From: Microbacterium murale
Lineage (GTDB): Bacteria > Actinomycetota > Actinomycetes > Actinomycetales > Microbacteriaceae
Assembly: GCF_014635185.1 (NCBI RefSeq)
Contig: NZ_BMCM01000001.1
Coordinates: 930,001 to 994,000 of the forward strand
Direction of reading: 5' to 3'
Length of the DNA stretch: 64,000 nt
Both the position numbers and the translations under genes were made by a program. Below are positions 25,941 through 35,823 of this stretch, in pieces. The first letter of the stretch is position 1, and every line of letters starts with the position of its first letter. The notes under the pieces were generated by a model. That model saw only the letters and a list, made by a program, of their open reading frames with translations, did not search any database and had not been told where the DNA came from.

Positions 25941-28511
25941 ATGCCCATTCCACGCAAACCCTTGAGACGCGCCGGCGCCGGAATCATCGCAGTTTCACTG
26001 GCCGCGACCGCATGCATCACGTTCAGCACCTCGGCAGCGAACGCCGACGAGCTGCCCGAGAGCTTCATCGACACGGCATCCACAACCTGGAACTACTCCG
26101 ACACCAATGTCGATCCGGCCGCTGGAGCGTCCGATCGCCTCGTCTGGACCGGTGCCGACTACGACGCGTCGTCCTGGAAGAGCGCCGTCGGCGCCTTCGG
26201 CGCGAAGAACGGTCAGCCCACCGGCCTCGGATCGTCCTTCCCGGTGACCACCTTGCTCTCGCAGTACATCGCGGGCACGACCGACGATGTCCCCACCTTC
26301 CACTTCCGCACCGCGTTCGACGTCGACAGCGCGCAGCTCGCAGAGCTCAGCGGCCTGACCGCCACGGTCACCTACGACGATGCGCTTCAGGTGTTCGTCA
26401 ACGGCGAGAAGGTCGCGGGCTTCGAGGACGAGCGGGTCGAGGCCGCAACGGAGACCGAGCGCAACCTCACCTACGCCGGCAACAGCAACGGCGACCCCGT
26501 CACCTCGACGTTCACGATCGACGCCGAAGACCTCGTCGAGGGCGAGAACACCGTCGCCGTCGCGCTGTACCAGGACCGCATCAGCAGCTCGGACATCTAC
26601 TTCGACTTCAAGAGCCTCACGCCCGTCGTCGAGGGCGAAGAGCCCGCGACCGCCTACAGCGACATCGTGCTGAACATCGGCTCCGATGAGACGAGCCGCA
26701 ACGTCACCTGGTACACGAACACCGACAGTGCGCAGACGCTGCAGTACGCCAAGGGTGCAGACGCAACGAGCTTCCCGACCACGGGCGTCACGACGATCGA
26801 TGCGGCCGGCGCCGCGACCACGAGTGGCGAGTTCAACCGCCGCGCGGCCATCACCGACCTCGAGGAGAACAGCTCCTACGTGTACCGGGTCGGATCCGAG
26901 TCGGCCGGCTGGTCCGAGCCGAGCGTCTTCACGACCACCGCCTTCACCGGCGACTACGAGTTCCTCTTCTTCGGTGACCCGCAGATCGGCGCCTCCGGCA
27001 ACGCGCAGAGCGACGGTGCTGGCTGGGCCGAGACGCTCGACATCGCCACCGAGACGTACCCGAACAGCGAGCTGCTGTTCTCCGCAGGCGACCAGGTGAA
27101 CACGGCATCCAGTGAATCGGAGTACGAGTACTACCTCGCACCCGAGCAGATGACGCAGATCCCCACCGTCCCGGTCAACGGCAACCACGACGTCGGATCC
27201 AAGGCGTATGAGCAGCATTACACGGTTCCGAACCTCGACCCCAACGCCGGTGCGGCCACGAGCGGATCATCCTCCGGAGGCGACTACTGGTTCACGTACA
27301 AGGACGTGCTCTACGTCGTGCTGAACACCAACAGCGATGACGACCAGAGTCACATCGACTTCATGGAGAAGGTCGTCGCCGAGCACGGCGATGAGGCAAG
27401 CTGGCAGGTGCTGGCGTTCCACCACTCCATCTACTCGGTCGCCTCGCACGTGTACGACACCCAGATCGAGCGCCTCCGCAATGCGCTGCCGACCGCGATC
27501 TCGGACCTGGGTTTCGACCTCGTGCTGCAGGGTCACGACCACAGCTACACCCGTTCGTACCTCATCAAGGACGGCGAGCTCGCCAACGCCGAAGAGGTCG
27601 CAGGACAGTCGGAGATCTCCGCCGGCGAGGGCGAGGTGCTCTACGTCACCGCCAATTCGGCGAGCGGTTCGAAGTACTACGACGTCAAGGCGCCTGACGC
27701 CTGGTACGGCTCGGTCATCAACCAGGAGAAGGTGCGCAACTACTCGCACATCGAGGTGACCGGGTCATCCATCACGGTCAAGACCCTGCGCAGCGAGGTG
27801 CACGGATCGGATGCCGTGAACAGCGTCGTCGACGAGGTGACGCTCGTGCGTGACGATGTCACCGCTCCGGAGATCACCCTTCCCGAGAACGACGAGATCG
27901 TCCAGGGCGAGGAGTTCGACCGGCTCGAGGGCGTCTCCGCCGCCGATGATCGCGACGGCGACCTGACGTCGTCGATCGAGGTCACGGGAACCGTCGACGT
28001 CGACACGCTCGGTGATTACGAGCTCGTCTACACGGTTTCGGATGCTGCCGGCAACGCGGCTTCGGCCACCCGTACGGTGACCGTCGTCGACGCTCCGGTC
28101 GTCACGCCTCCGGCGGACGAGGCCACGATCGCGGTCTCGGGTGAGGCCGTCCAGGGTGGGAAGATCACGTTCGCGGGCAAGGGCTTCACCGCCGACGAGT
28201 CCGTGACCGCCGTGGTGCACTCCGATCCCGTCGAGCTCGGCCAGTTCGTGGTCGCGGCTGACGGCACGCTGAGCATCGGATGGACCATCCCGGCGGACTT
28301 CGCCACGGGTGGCCACTCGATCGTCATCACGCTGGCCGACGGCACCACCGTCACCGGCGAGTTCACGGTGGCAGCGGCTGCCGCAGCCGGTGGCGGCCTC
28401 GCCACCACGGGTGCGGAACTGCCGCTCACGATCCTCGGGATCGCGCTGATCATGCTGATCGGCGGCGGCATCCTCGTCGCCCGTCGCCGGCTGATCGCGA
28501 ACCGCGACTGA
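25941..28511 (+). CDS. Secreted, wall-anchored metallophosphoesterase (purple-acid-phosphatase-like)
   Basis: An 856-residue exported protein. Signal peptide (basic MPIPRKPLRRAG, hydrophobic stretch, cleavage near SAANA); an N-terminal beta-rich region; a fibronectin-like domain (SDIVLNIGSDETSRNVTWYTN); the calcineurin-type phosphoesterase with FFGDPQIG, SAGDQVN, NGNHD, AFHHS and QGHDHSY metal ligands; a DUF5011-type Ig domain; one more beta domain. The C-terminal sorting signal is LATTG, a helix and RRR, matching LAxTG substrates of class E sortases. It is expected to release phosphate from extracellular esters. ATG 25941 is preferred; 25923 adds six residues. A frame running back to 24477 is a shadow. 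Confidence 0.9.
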   Translation: MPIPRKPLRRAGAGIIAVSLAATACITFSTSAANADELPESFIDTASTTWNYSDTNVDPAAGASDRLVWTGADYDASSWKSAVGAFGAKNGQPTGLGSSFPVTTLLSQYIAGTTDDVPTFHFRTAFDVDSAQLAELSGLTATVTYDDALQVFVNGEKVAGFEDERVEAATETERNLTYAGNSNGDPVTSTFTIDAEDLVEGENTVAVALYQDRISSSDIYFDFKSLTPVVEGEEPATAYSDIVLNIGSDETSRNVTWYTNTDSAQTLQYAKGADATSFPTTGVTTIDAAGAATTSGEFNRRAAITDLEENSSYVYRVGSESAGWSEPSVFTTTAFTGDYEFLFFGDPQIGASGNAQSDGAGWAETLDIATETYPNSELLFSAGDQVNTASSESEYEYYLAPEQMTQIPTVPVNGNHDVGSKAYEQHYTVPNLDPNAGAATSGSSSGGDYWFTYKDVLYVVLNTNSDDDQSHIDFMEKVVAEHGDEASWQVLAFHHSIYSVASHVYDTQIERLRNALPTAISDLGFDLVLQGHDHSYTRSYLIKDGELANAEEVAGQSEISAGEGEVLYVTANSASGSKYYDVKAPDAWYGSVINQEKVRNYSHIEVTGSSITVKTLRSEVHGSDAVNSVVDEVTLVRDDVTAPEITLPENDEIVQGEEFDRLEGVSAADDRDGDLTSSIEVTGTVDVDTLGDYELVYTVSDAAGNAASATRTVTVVDAPVVTPPADEATIAVSGEAVQGGKITFAGKGFTADESVTAVVHSDPVELGQFVVAADGTLSIGWTIPADFATGGHSIVITLADGTTVTGEFTVAAAAAAGGGLATTGAELPLTILGIALIMLIGGGILVARRRLIANRD

Positions 28512-28518
28512 ACCGTCA

Positions 28519-28551
28519 GGATGCCCCGGGCTGCTGCAGCCCGGGGCATCC
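28519..28551 (+). terminator. 15-bp perfect hairpin after the metallophosphoesterase gene
   Basis: GGATGCCCCGGGCTG (28519-28533) pairs perfectly with CAGCCCGGGGCATCC (28537-28551) around a CTG loop, 7 bp after the stop. There is no U tract, but the stem is very strong. The following lipoprotein gene begins 18 bp later, so some read-through or a promoter within the hairpin region is needed for its expression. Confidence 0.75.
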
Positions 28552-28569
28552 GTGTCTCCTGGAGAACCC

Positions 28570-29163
28570 ATGCGTCACCGTCTTCTCGCCGCCGTGCTCG
28601 TCGCGGTGGCTCTGGTGCTCACCGGGTGCGCGGTGGGTGAACCGAACGCCGACACCACGCCGTCGTCGGCCGAGACACTCGACCCCCAGCTGGTCCCGGG
28701 CTCGACGCTTGATGCGTCAGCGGTGACGGATGCTGCCGCTGACGGCTTGCGACTTGCGGTCGTCGCGCCGGCCGAGATCGGCGAGCAGGAGCAGGCCGCG
28801 CTGGACGAGATCGACGCCTTTGCCGGTCGCAGTGGCGGATCGGTCGTCGTGCATCCGAGTGTCGATGAAGCCCTTGCCGACGACGCCGATGTGGTCGTCG
28901 GGATCGGACCGAGTATGGTCGGCGCGATCGATCTCGCGTCTGCCGCGAATCTGGAGAGGTCGTTCCTCGTCCTGGGCTCTCAACTCGCCGAACCGACCGG
29001 CAATGTCATAGCCGTGGTCTGGCCCGGTGCCGATGAGCGCGCCGTGTTCGCGAATGAGGAACTGCCGTTCCTCGCCGCCGACACCTACGCGGGGCGGGCG
29101 ATCGAGACAGGCCTCGGCGCTTTCGCATCCGGCCTCGACGGGCAGGTGATCGCGCTCGACTGA
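28570..29163 (+). CDS. Small lipoprotein of unknown function
   Basis: A 197-residue lipoprotein: signal MRHRLLAAVLVAVALVLTGC with lipobox LTGC. The mature part has alternating hydrophobic beta strands and Ala/Asp-rich helices (LAVVAPAEIGEQEQAALDEIDAF; VVVGIGPSMVGAIDLA), resembling half of a Rossmann-like or BMP/PnrA-type binding fold, but I do not recognise a family. The ATG at 28570 has GGAG 6 bases upstream; an upstream ATG-like start lies within the hairpin region. No residue pattern points to catalysis. Confidence 0.75.
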   Translation: MRHRLLAAVLVAVALVLTGCAVGEPNADTTPSSAETLDPQLVPGSTLDASAVTDAAADGLRLAVVAPAEIGEQEQAALDEIDAFAGRSGGSVVVHPSVDEALADDADVVVGIGPSMVGAIDLASAANLERSFLVLGSQLAEPTGNVIAVVWPGADERAVFANEELPFLAADTYAGRAIETGLGAFASGLDGQVIALD

Positions 29164-29202
29164 ACGCGCCGAACCACTTGTCGGCGTCTGATGACCGGCG
29201 GG

Positions 29203-30711
<1,509 letters not shown>

Positions 30712-31128
30712 TCAGACGAGCTTCACATCGACTCCGAGTGCCTGATACGTCGGAACGGCGCGTCGGTCGCAGGACAGCAGACGGATTCCGGACTCCCGTG
30801 CGGCCAATGCGACGAGCCCGTCGTAGACGGCTCCGCCGGCGATACCGGATTCGGCGAGAATCGAAACGGCCCGGACCGATACGTGGGAATCGAGTGCGAC
30901 AGAATTCGGGAAGGCTCGCTGGATCATCTCCGCGGCCCTCGGTGCTGTCACACGGGATGCTCCTGGCAGCCTGGTGAGCACTGAATACGTCTCGGCCGAC
31001 GCATGTCCGGCCAATCCGCGGGTCAGATGGCGCGTCATTTCACGCAAGGTGTCGTGGCGGGGATCATCCCTCAGCATCAGCGCGATCGCTGCACTCGTGT
31101 CGAACAGAATCTCAGCGCTGGTTGCCAA
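30712..31128 (-). CDS. VapC-like PIN-domain toxin
   Basis: A 138-residue PIN-domain ribonuclease. Acidic residues expected for catalysis are visible: D in ILFDTSAAIA, E in SAETYS, and D in LLSCDRRAV. VapC toxins cut RNA, often tRNA, and are inhibited by the cotranscribed antitoxin. The coding region overlaps the upstream AbrB-type antitoxin gene. A TTG at 31128 places the PIN motif at the usual distance from the N-terminus; ATGs at 31149 and 31152 would overlap the antitoxin more deeply, so the exact start is uncertain. Confidence 0.82.
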   Translation of the reverse strand: MATSAEILFDTSAAIALMLRDDPRHDTLREMTRHLTRGLAGHASAETYSVLTRLPGASRVTAPRAAEMIQRAFPNSVALDSHVSVRAVSILAESGIAGGAVYDGLVALAARESGIRLLSCDRRAVPTYQALGVDVKLV

Positions 31129-31342
31129 GGCGCAGTTCCCGAATGTCATCATCGGTCAGGGTGGGGCCACCGGTGATGACGAGCAGGCCGTCCTTCTCGA
31201 CGACGTTGTCGTGCGTCTCGACCTCGATGCGGATACCAGTGCCGTCCATGATCAGATCGACTGGCCCGGGAATCATCCCAAGACGCTCGCGCAGAGCTGC
31301 GGGGATCACGATCCGTCCTGCCTTATCCATGGTTGCCTTCAT
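31112..31342 (-). CDS. AbrB/SpoVT-type antitoxin (VapB-like)
   Basis: A 76-residue protein with an N-terminal AbrB swapped-hairpin DNA-binding domain (DKAGRIVIPAALRERLGM) and an acidic C-terminus that likely wraps the toxin. ATG 31342 is 6 bases downstream of a TATTCT -10 element, consistent with leaderless translation; ATG 31330 is an alternative. A 14-bp inverted repeat lies just upstream. It forms a toxin-antitoxin operon with the overlapping PIN gene. Confidence 0.85.
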   Translation of the reverse strand: MKATMDKAGRIVIPAALRERLGMIPGPVDLIMDGTGIRIEVETHDNVVEKDGLLVITGGPTLTDDDIRELRLGNQR

Positions 31343-31353
31343 GCCATCAGAAT

Positions 31354-31367
31354 ACCATTGGAATGGT
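31354..31367. promoter_or_regulatory. Candidate VapB operator
   Basis: ACCATT and AATGGT arms flank a GG centre, 11 bp upstream of the antitoxin ATG. The left arm shares its outermost base with the putative TATTCT -10 (31349-31354, minus strand). This position fits autorepression by the antitoxin-toxin complex. Confidence 0.5.
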
Positions 31368-31404
31368 GCGGGCGACAGTGCCAGGGTGATTCGAGGAGGT
31401 GCGC

Positions 31405-32109
31405 ATGATCCAGGCGGTGCTGTGGGGTGCGGTGGCGGCCGCGCCGCTGTTCATCGGCGCAGTGCTCGCGCTGCTGCGCAAGTGGCCGCCGAAATGGCTC
31501 GGTATCGTGCTCGGATTCGGCGCCGGAGCGCTGATGGCATCGATCGCCTTCGAGCTGTGGGAGGAGGGGCTGAACCTCGGCGGTCCCATTCCGCTCGTCG
31601 TCGGCGTCGCCGCCGGTGCCCTCTGCTACTACGTCGCCGACCGCATCGTCGAGCGCCGCGCCTCCGCTTCACAGGGGTCGGCCGGCGGCCCACTCGCGGT
31701 CGGCGCCCTGCTCGACGGCATCCCGGAACAACTCGTGCTCGGCATCGGACTGGCCTCCGGTGAAGGTGTCAGCGTCGCCCTCGTCATCGCGATCGTCGTC
31801 TCCAACCTGCCCGAGTCGATCGGCTCGGCCGCCGACCTGCTCGACGGCGGCATGAAGCGATCTCGTGTGCTGTCGCTGTGGGCAGGCGTCGCCGTCGTCT
31901 GCGCGATCGCGACGATCGCCGGCTACGCACTCGCGGATGCGGTGAGCCCCGAGTTCCGCGCCGGAGCCAGCGGCTTCGCTGCCGGAGCCCTGCTCGTCAT
32001 GCTCGTCGACTCGATGGTGCCCGACGCGCAGTCCAAGGCGAAGGAGTCGACGGGCCTCGCCACCGTTCTCGGATTCGCGCTCGCCGCAGGGCTGTCGCTG
32101 GGGGCGTGA
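31405..32109 (+). CDS. ZIP-like membrane protein with altered metal ligands
   Basis: A 234-residue protein with about eight hydrophobic helices in the ZIP metal-transporter order. In true ZIPs helix 4 carries HNxPEG and helix 5 HExPE-type motifs; here they read DGIPEQLVLG and SNLPESIGSA. The fold is recognisable (FGAGALMASIAFELWEE, SGFAAGALLVMLVDSM), but two histidine ligands are missing, so metal specificity or transport itself is doubtful. ATG 31405 follows GAGGAGG by 5 bases; the GTG at 31399 lies within that site. It diverges from the vapBC operon. Confidence 0.75.
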   Translation: MIQAVLWGAVAAAPLFIGAVLALLRKWPPKWLGIVLGFGAGALMASIAFELWEEGLNLGGPIPLVVGVAAGALCYYVADRIVERRASASQGSAGGPLAVGALLDGIPEQLVLGIGLASGEGVSVALVIAIVVSNLPESIGSAADLLDGGMKRSRVLSLWAGVAVVCAIATIAGYALADAVSPEFRAGASGFAAGALLVMLVDSMVPDAQSKAKESTGLATVLGFALAAGLSLGA

Positions 32110-32123
32110 GACCGAGCATTCGG

Positions 32124-32378
32124 CTACTGCCTCCCGTACTTGCGGAAGGCATTCTGCTTGGACGTCCGCAACGCGACGCCGATCATGGTCCATGAATCAC
32201 CGGCTTCACGAGCCGCCGCAACTGCGGAGCGAAGTCGGGCATCTGCCGTCCCGACCGCATCACGCGCTGCCGCGATCTCACGGAGGTGCCTTGCGTCACG
32301 CATCGTTCCCGTGCCGATGCTGTCGATGAATGCATCGATATCTGTGTCATGGATGCGAGGTGGACTGGTCTTTGACAT
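32124..32378 (-). CDS. Small HTH-like protein, putative antitoxin
   Basis: An 84-residue protein. The N-terminal half is acidic and helical; the C-terminal half (RSAVAAAREAGDSWTMIGVAL then RTSKQNAFRKYG) resembles a helix-turn-helix. It lies 11 bp downstream of a small gene with toxin-like features, in the toxin-first order seen in BrnTA or HigBA. I do not recognise a named family. The role as DNA-binding antitoxin is inferred from size, order and the HTH-like segment. Confidence 0.6.
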   Translation of the reverse strand: MSKTSPPRIHDTDIDAFIDSIGTGTMRDARHLREIAAARDAVGTADARLRSAVAAAREAGDSWTMIGVALRTSKQNAFRKYGRQ

Positions 32379-32389
32379 TGGGGGACTCC

Positions 32390-32650
32390 TCAGAGGAATC
32401 GATAGCGACTTGGTCGAAGTATGTCGGCGTGAATGATGAGGGCGGGGTTCTCGGCTGGCACGAGCACCAGCTCAAGAAAGTGGCCAGCACGGTCAGCCCC
32501 GATCACGAGGATGCGAATCTCTCCGTCATATTCCTGCTCTCGGTAACGAATCATGTGGTCGAGTGCATGCAGCATGTCGGCGTCCGGGATTCGGTGCTTT
32601 CGCGCACTCTGCGCGATCCGAACACCGTCATCATATCGTTTACGCGTCAT
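32390..32650 (-). CDS. Small putative toxin of an unclassified TA pair
   Basis: An 86-residue basic protein (MTRKRYDDGVRIAQ). The pattern DHMIRYREQE... IRILVIGADRAGHFLELV... IIHADILRPSRYRFL is a beta-rich core with a conserved histidine and an arginine/tyrosine-rich end. Similar sequences accompany small antitoxin genes in actinobacteria, and the layout resembles BrnT-like RNases. ATG 32650 is used; an upstream TTG at 32659 is possible. The local DNA is visibly less GC-rich than its neighbours, suggesting recent acquisition. The function is inferred, not shown. Confidence 0.6.
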   Translation of the reverse strand: MTRKRYDDGVRIAQSARKHRIPDADMLHALDHMIRYREQEYDGEIRILVIGADRAGHFLELVLVPAENPALIIHADILRPSRYRFL

Positions 32651-32819
32651 AATCGTCAATGTTTTGATGACGTAACTGTCTGGCCAGATTGCCCATACCC
32701 TGATTCAAGTCGTCGGTGCCTACAGCCAAAGGCACTAACGAACGATCGGTGGAGAACCACGTTGGTACTCGACCTGTGGAGTGCGAGTTACGGGTGGCGG
32801 CCACCGAAAGGGCCGCGGC

Positions 32820-33917
32820 TCAGGACCCGGGGTACTCCTGCATCCGTGTCTCGAACTCCTCGCGGTCGCCCTCGCTGAGCAACTGGGGAGCGAGGAAGTA
32901 GATCTGCAGCCCCTCCAGAGGCTCGCCCGTGCGGGCGCTCTGCGCCTCGCGTTCGCCGGCGAACTCTCCGGTGGGGTCGTTGGAGAGGTCGTAGAGCACG
33001 GCGTAGAAGCGCAGCGGATCCGGGTAGTTGTCGGAGTAGTACTCCCAGGTGTTCTGCTCACGCGGATCGGCGCTGCCGTAGAACTTCTCCTGGATGGCGT
33101 CGTCCATCCCCGACGACGGCTCGTTGAACGAGTACAGACCGTACATGCCGTACTCGGTGACGACCTCTTCGATGACGTCCATCACGGCGACCTTGCGGTC
33201 GTAGTCCTGGATGGGCTCGTTCGTCATCCACGGCACTGACGTGTACTGCACCAGCATCGACTCCCCGCCGTAGCCGTTGCGCTCCGGACGGAGGTTCTCG
33301 GTACCGGCCTCGGTCCACGTGTAGCCGAACTGCGTAGACAGGCGATCGCGGATCTCGGCCAGCATCTCCTCGCTCTGCGCCCGCACCTCCTCGAGCGAAG
33401 GCTGCGCGAGGACCGTGCTCGAGGAGGTGTCCTTGATCCCGGGGTACGCCTCCTCGTGCTTCTGCTCCTCGGTCTTCTCACCTTCATAGTTGCCTGACGC
33501 CGAGGTCTGCAGCGCGCTCATCGCACCGACGGTCGCGACGTTGAGCATGAGGGTGACGATGAGAGCGGATGCCGCGAGTACCCGCCCGCGGCGTGAGAAC
33601 AGTGCAGCGATCACGACGGCGAGCACGACGAGCTGCAGCGTCAGCATCGTCACGCCGTACAGCGCGTCCGTGCCGCCGGACAGCAGCGTGCCGAGCAGCA
33701 CGACCGCGAAGAGGATCGCCGCGACCAGAGCGACCCAGCCGATCACGTTCGCCGGCTGTTTATCCTGCGTCGCCTCGGCCGTGCTGATCACCGGAGCGCC
33801 GGAAGGCAGTGCGGTCTGCACGCGCTTGGCGCCGTGATAGCCGCCAGGCGGCGGCACGGGAGGTGCGCCCTCGGTACCGGCGATGTAACGCGCGCGCTGC
33901 TTCTCGGGCTCTACCAT
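32820..33917 (-). CDS. Membrane protein of the MoxR/VWA operon, unknown function
   Basis: A 365-residue protein: a proline-rich cytoplasmic N-terminus (PPVPPPGGYHG), three closely spaced helices (about residues 58-135), then a soluble domain of about 230 residues with many acidic and aromatic residues (EEVVTEYGMYGLYSFNEPSSGMD). No family is recognised. It is the last gene of the leftward seven-gene MoxR operon, overlapping the TPR-like gene by 7 bp, so it may be a client or assembly partner of the MoxR/VWA chaperone. Confidence 0.7.
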   Translation of the reverse strand: MVEPEKQRARYIAGTEGAPPVPPPGGYHGAKRVQTALPSGAPVISTAEATQDKQPANVIGWVALVAAILFAVVLLGTLLSGGTDALYGVTMLTLQLVVLAVVIAALFSRRGRVLAASALIVTLMLNVATVGAMSALQTSASGNYEGEKTEEQKHEEAYPGIKDTSSSTVLAQPSLEEVRAQSEEMLAEIRDRLSTQFGYTWTEAGTENLRPERNGYGGESMLVQYTSVPWMTNEPIQDYDRKVAVMDVIEEVVTEYGMYGLYSFNEPSSGMDDAIQEKFYGSADPREQNTWEYYSDNYPDPLRFYAVLYDLSNDPTGEFAGEREAQSARTGEPLEGLQIYFLAPQLLSEGDREEFETRMQEYPGS

Positions 33918-34681
33918 GGCTTGTCCGTCCCGCCGCCGGGGCCGTCTTCGTCGCCCTGGTTCTGCTCGCGCTCCTCGGCGCCCTGATCGAGCTTGTCCTG
34001 CAGCTCGTCGAGCTTGTCCTGGTCGGGCTGCTGCGGCTGCTCCTGCTCTTCGCCGTCGCCCTCCTGGGGCGGCGACTGCTGCACCTGGGCCTGCTGCTGC
34101 TTCTCCTGCAGCCGATCGCCGAGTTCATCGAGGGTGTCGCTCATGCTGCGGTCGGGATCGGGGGACTGCGAATCGGCCTCTTCGCTGTTGCACTCCTCCG
34201 GCGTCTCGGCCGTGATCTGCAGCGCCTCGCCGTACAGCTCCGCCCCGCCGGGTCCGTCGCCCCCGTCGACCGCGGCATCGCCCTGGCGTTCGATCACGAT
34301 CGCAAGGTTCACCCGCACCGCGCACACCTCGAGGCCGTGAGCCAGGGGCAGAGCCTCTTCGAGCTTCACGCGAGCACCGTCGAGATCCTCGGATCCTGCC
34401 AGCGCGGTTCCGACGTTGTACGGCGCCTTGTACGGCTCGAACCAGTTCAGGAACTCCTGGCCCTCGGCCGCCGCCGTCGAACCCGCGTAGTCGGCGACGA
34501 CATAGGTCGTGATCGCCTGGTGTGCGAACGCGTACATGCTCAGCAGCTTGCCGACGAACAGCAGCGCCGCGATCGTGAGGGGCAGGGTTCCGATCGCGAC
34601 CCAGCGGCGGATGCGCCGGCGTCGACGGTTCGCCGCGAGCAGAGCGGCCGCGGCGTCCGCCTGCGTCGGTGCGCCGGTCAT
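33911..34681 (-). CDS. TPR-like membrane protein of the MoxR operon (BatB/C position)
   Basis: A 256-residue protein with one N-terminal helix (WVAIGTLPLTIAALLFVGKLL). A short tetratricopeptide-like segment follows (YNVGTALAGSEDLDGARVKLEEAL... VCAVRVNLAIVIERQGD). The tail is long, low-complexity and Gln/Glu/Asp-rich (EQPQQPDQDKLDELQDKLDQ), probably disordered or coiled. TPR proteins occupy this place in Bat operons. It overlaps both neighbours by a few bases. Confidence 0.7.
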   Translation of the reverse strand: MTGAPTQADAAAALLAANRRRRRIRRWVAIGTLPLTIAALLFVGKLLSMYAFAHQAITTYVVADYAGSTAAAEGQEFLNWFEPYKAPYNVGTALAGSEDLDGARVKLEEALPLAHGLEVCAVRVNLAIVIERQGDAAVDGGDGPGGAELYGEALQITAETPEECNSEEADSQSPDPDRSMSDTLDELGDRLQEKQQQAQVQQSPPQEGDGEEQEQPQQPDQDKLDELQDKLDQGAEEREQNQGDEDGPGGGTDKPW

Positions 34682-35823
34682 GCGTCACCTCCTGACGGCG
34701 GGGCTGGTTGTTCACTTCGACTCGCTGGCGCTCGCTCAGTGCGTTTCGTCTCGCTGCGCTCGCTCAACGACCCGTGGGCGCTGCGCTCGCTCAACGACCC
34801 GCGAGTGCGCGGTCGGGCGAGTCCGCGCATCTGCGCGATGAGGATCGTGGCGCGGGCGATCTCGACGCCGAGCAGCAGCACCATCACGAGGGCGAAGATC
34901 CAGTAGAGCTCGATGACATTGCCGACCGACCCCGACTCCGTGTAGTTCGTCGTGGTGGTCGGCGCCTCCGGCAGCTCGATGTCAGCATCGACGGAGCGCA
35001 ACTGGTACTCCACTCCGAGGTCGTCGGCGATGGTCTGCAGATTCGCCTCGTCGACAACCGACATAGCCTGCTCGCCCTGATACTCGATGTACTCGCCGCC
35101 CTCGTCGGACGAGAGGCTCCCGGAGGTGACCTTCATCGGCCCGCCTTCGCTGGTGCCGTAGCCGAGCACCGCGCCGCCGTCGGTGTACTCCGCGCTGGCA
35201 GAGAACGATTCGGGCTCGGTGCTGACCGTCTGCTCGCCGTCGCCGAGGTAGAACACCATCCGCGAGCGGTCGGGAGCCGATTCGGCTGCGGCCTGCAGCG
35301 TCTCCTCGACCATGGCGCTCGCGATGCCGATCGAGCTGCCCCGCGACTGCGCGGTGACCTCGGGGCGCAGCACCTCGAGCGAGGAGATCAGTGCCGTGGC
35401 ATCGGTGGTCAGCGGGAGCCGCAGCTCGGCGGCCGCGTCGAAGCTGATCAGCGCGAAGCGCGCTCCCGGGTACTCGTCGACGATCGACTGCACATCAGCA
35501 CGGACGCCGTCGAGCCGCTGCGCGTCGCCGTCCCAGTCCTCCGCCACGATGCTCGCGGTGGTGTCGACGACGATGAGGATGTCGGTGTCTGTCGCGAGGG
35601 TCTCGGTCGCGCCCCCTGGAATGCCGGGGCGCAGCAGCATCATGAAGCAGGCCAGCAGCATCAGCAGGCGCAATCCCCAGATGACCGGTGGGGCGCCGGT
35701 GCCGGCATCCGCTGAACCGGCCTGAGGACGCACCGCCTTCACCAGCATCCAGACGACGACGAAGGCGACGGGCGCGAACAGCAGCACCAGCAGGAAGATG
35801 TTGAGCACGGGTTGGAAGATCAC
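34678..35823 (-). CDS. VWA-domain membrane protein (BatA/BatB-like), with repeat-derived tail
   Basis: A 381-residue protein from a GTG that overlaps the upstream stop (GTGA). Helices lie near residues 3-25 and 45-65. A von Willebrand A domain follows with the metal site DTTASI, in which the usual DxSxS is altered to DTTAS. A C-terminal helix (LYWIFALVMVLLLGVEIARA) comes next. The last 30 or so residues (RGSLSERSAHGSLSERSE...) are encoded by a repetitive element that also looks intergenic in character, so the natural C-terminus may once have ended soon after ARPRTRG. It acts with the MoxR ATPase in complex assembly or envelope stress, by family inference. Confidence 0.82.
   Translation of the reverse strand: MIFQPVLNIFLLVLLFAPVAFVVVWMLVKAVRPQAGSADAGTGAPPVIWGLRLLMLLACFMMLLRPGIPGGATETLATDTDILIVVDTTASIVAEDWDGDAQRLDGVRADVQSIVDEYPGARFALISFDAAAELRLPLTTDATALISSLEVLRPEVTAQSRGSSIGIASAMVEETLQAAAESAPDRSRMVFYLGDGEQTVSTEPESFSASAEYTDGGAVLGYGTSEGGPMKVTSGSLSSDEGGEYIEYQGEQAMSVVDEANLQTIADDLGVEYQLRSVDADIELPEAPTTTTNYTESGSVGNVIELYWIFALVMVLLLGVEIARATILIAQMRGLARPRTRGSLSERSAHGSLSERSETKRTERAPASRSEQPAPPSGGDA
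34710..34801. repeat. REP-like repetitive element inside a coding region
   Basis: A run of GCGCTCGCTCA-type units covers the 3' end of the VWA gene. It includes a 22-bp direct repeat, at 34753-34774 and 34780-34801 (both starting GCTGCGCTCGCTCAACGACC), period 27. Similar CGCTCGCTCAACGACC units are common between genes in related actinobacteria, as far as I recall. Confidence 0.65.
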
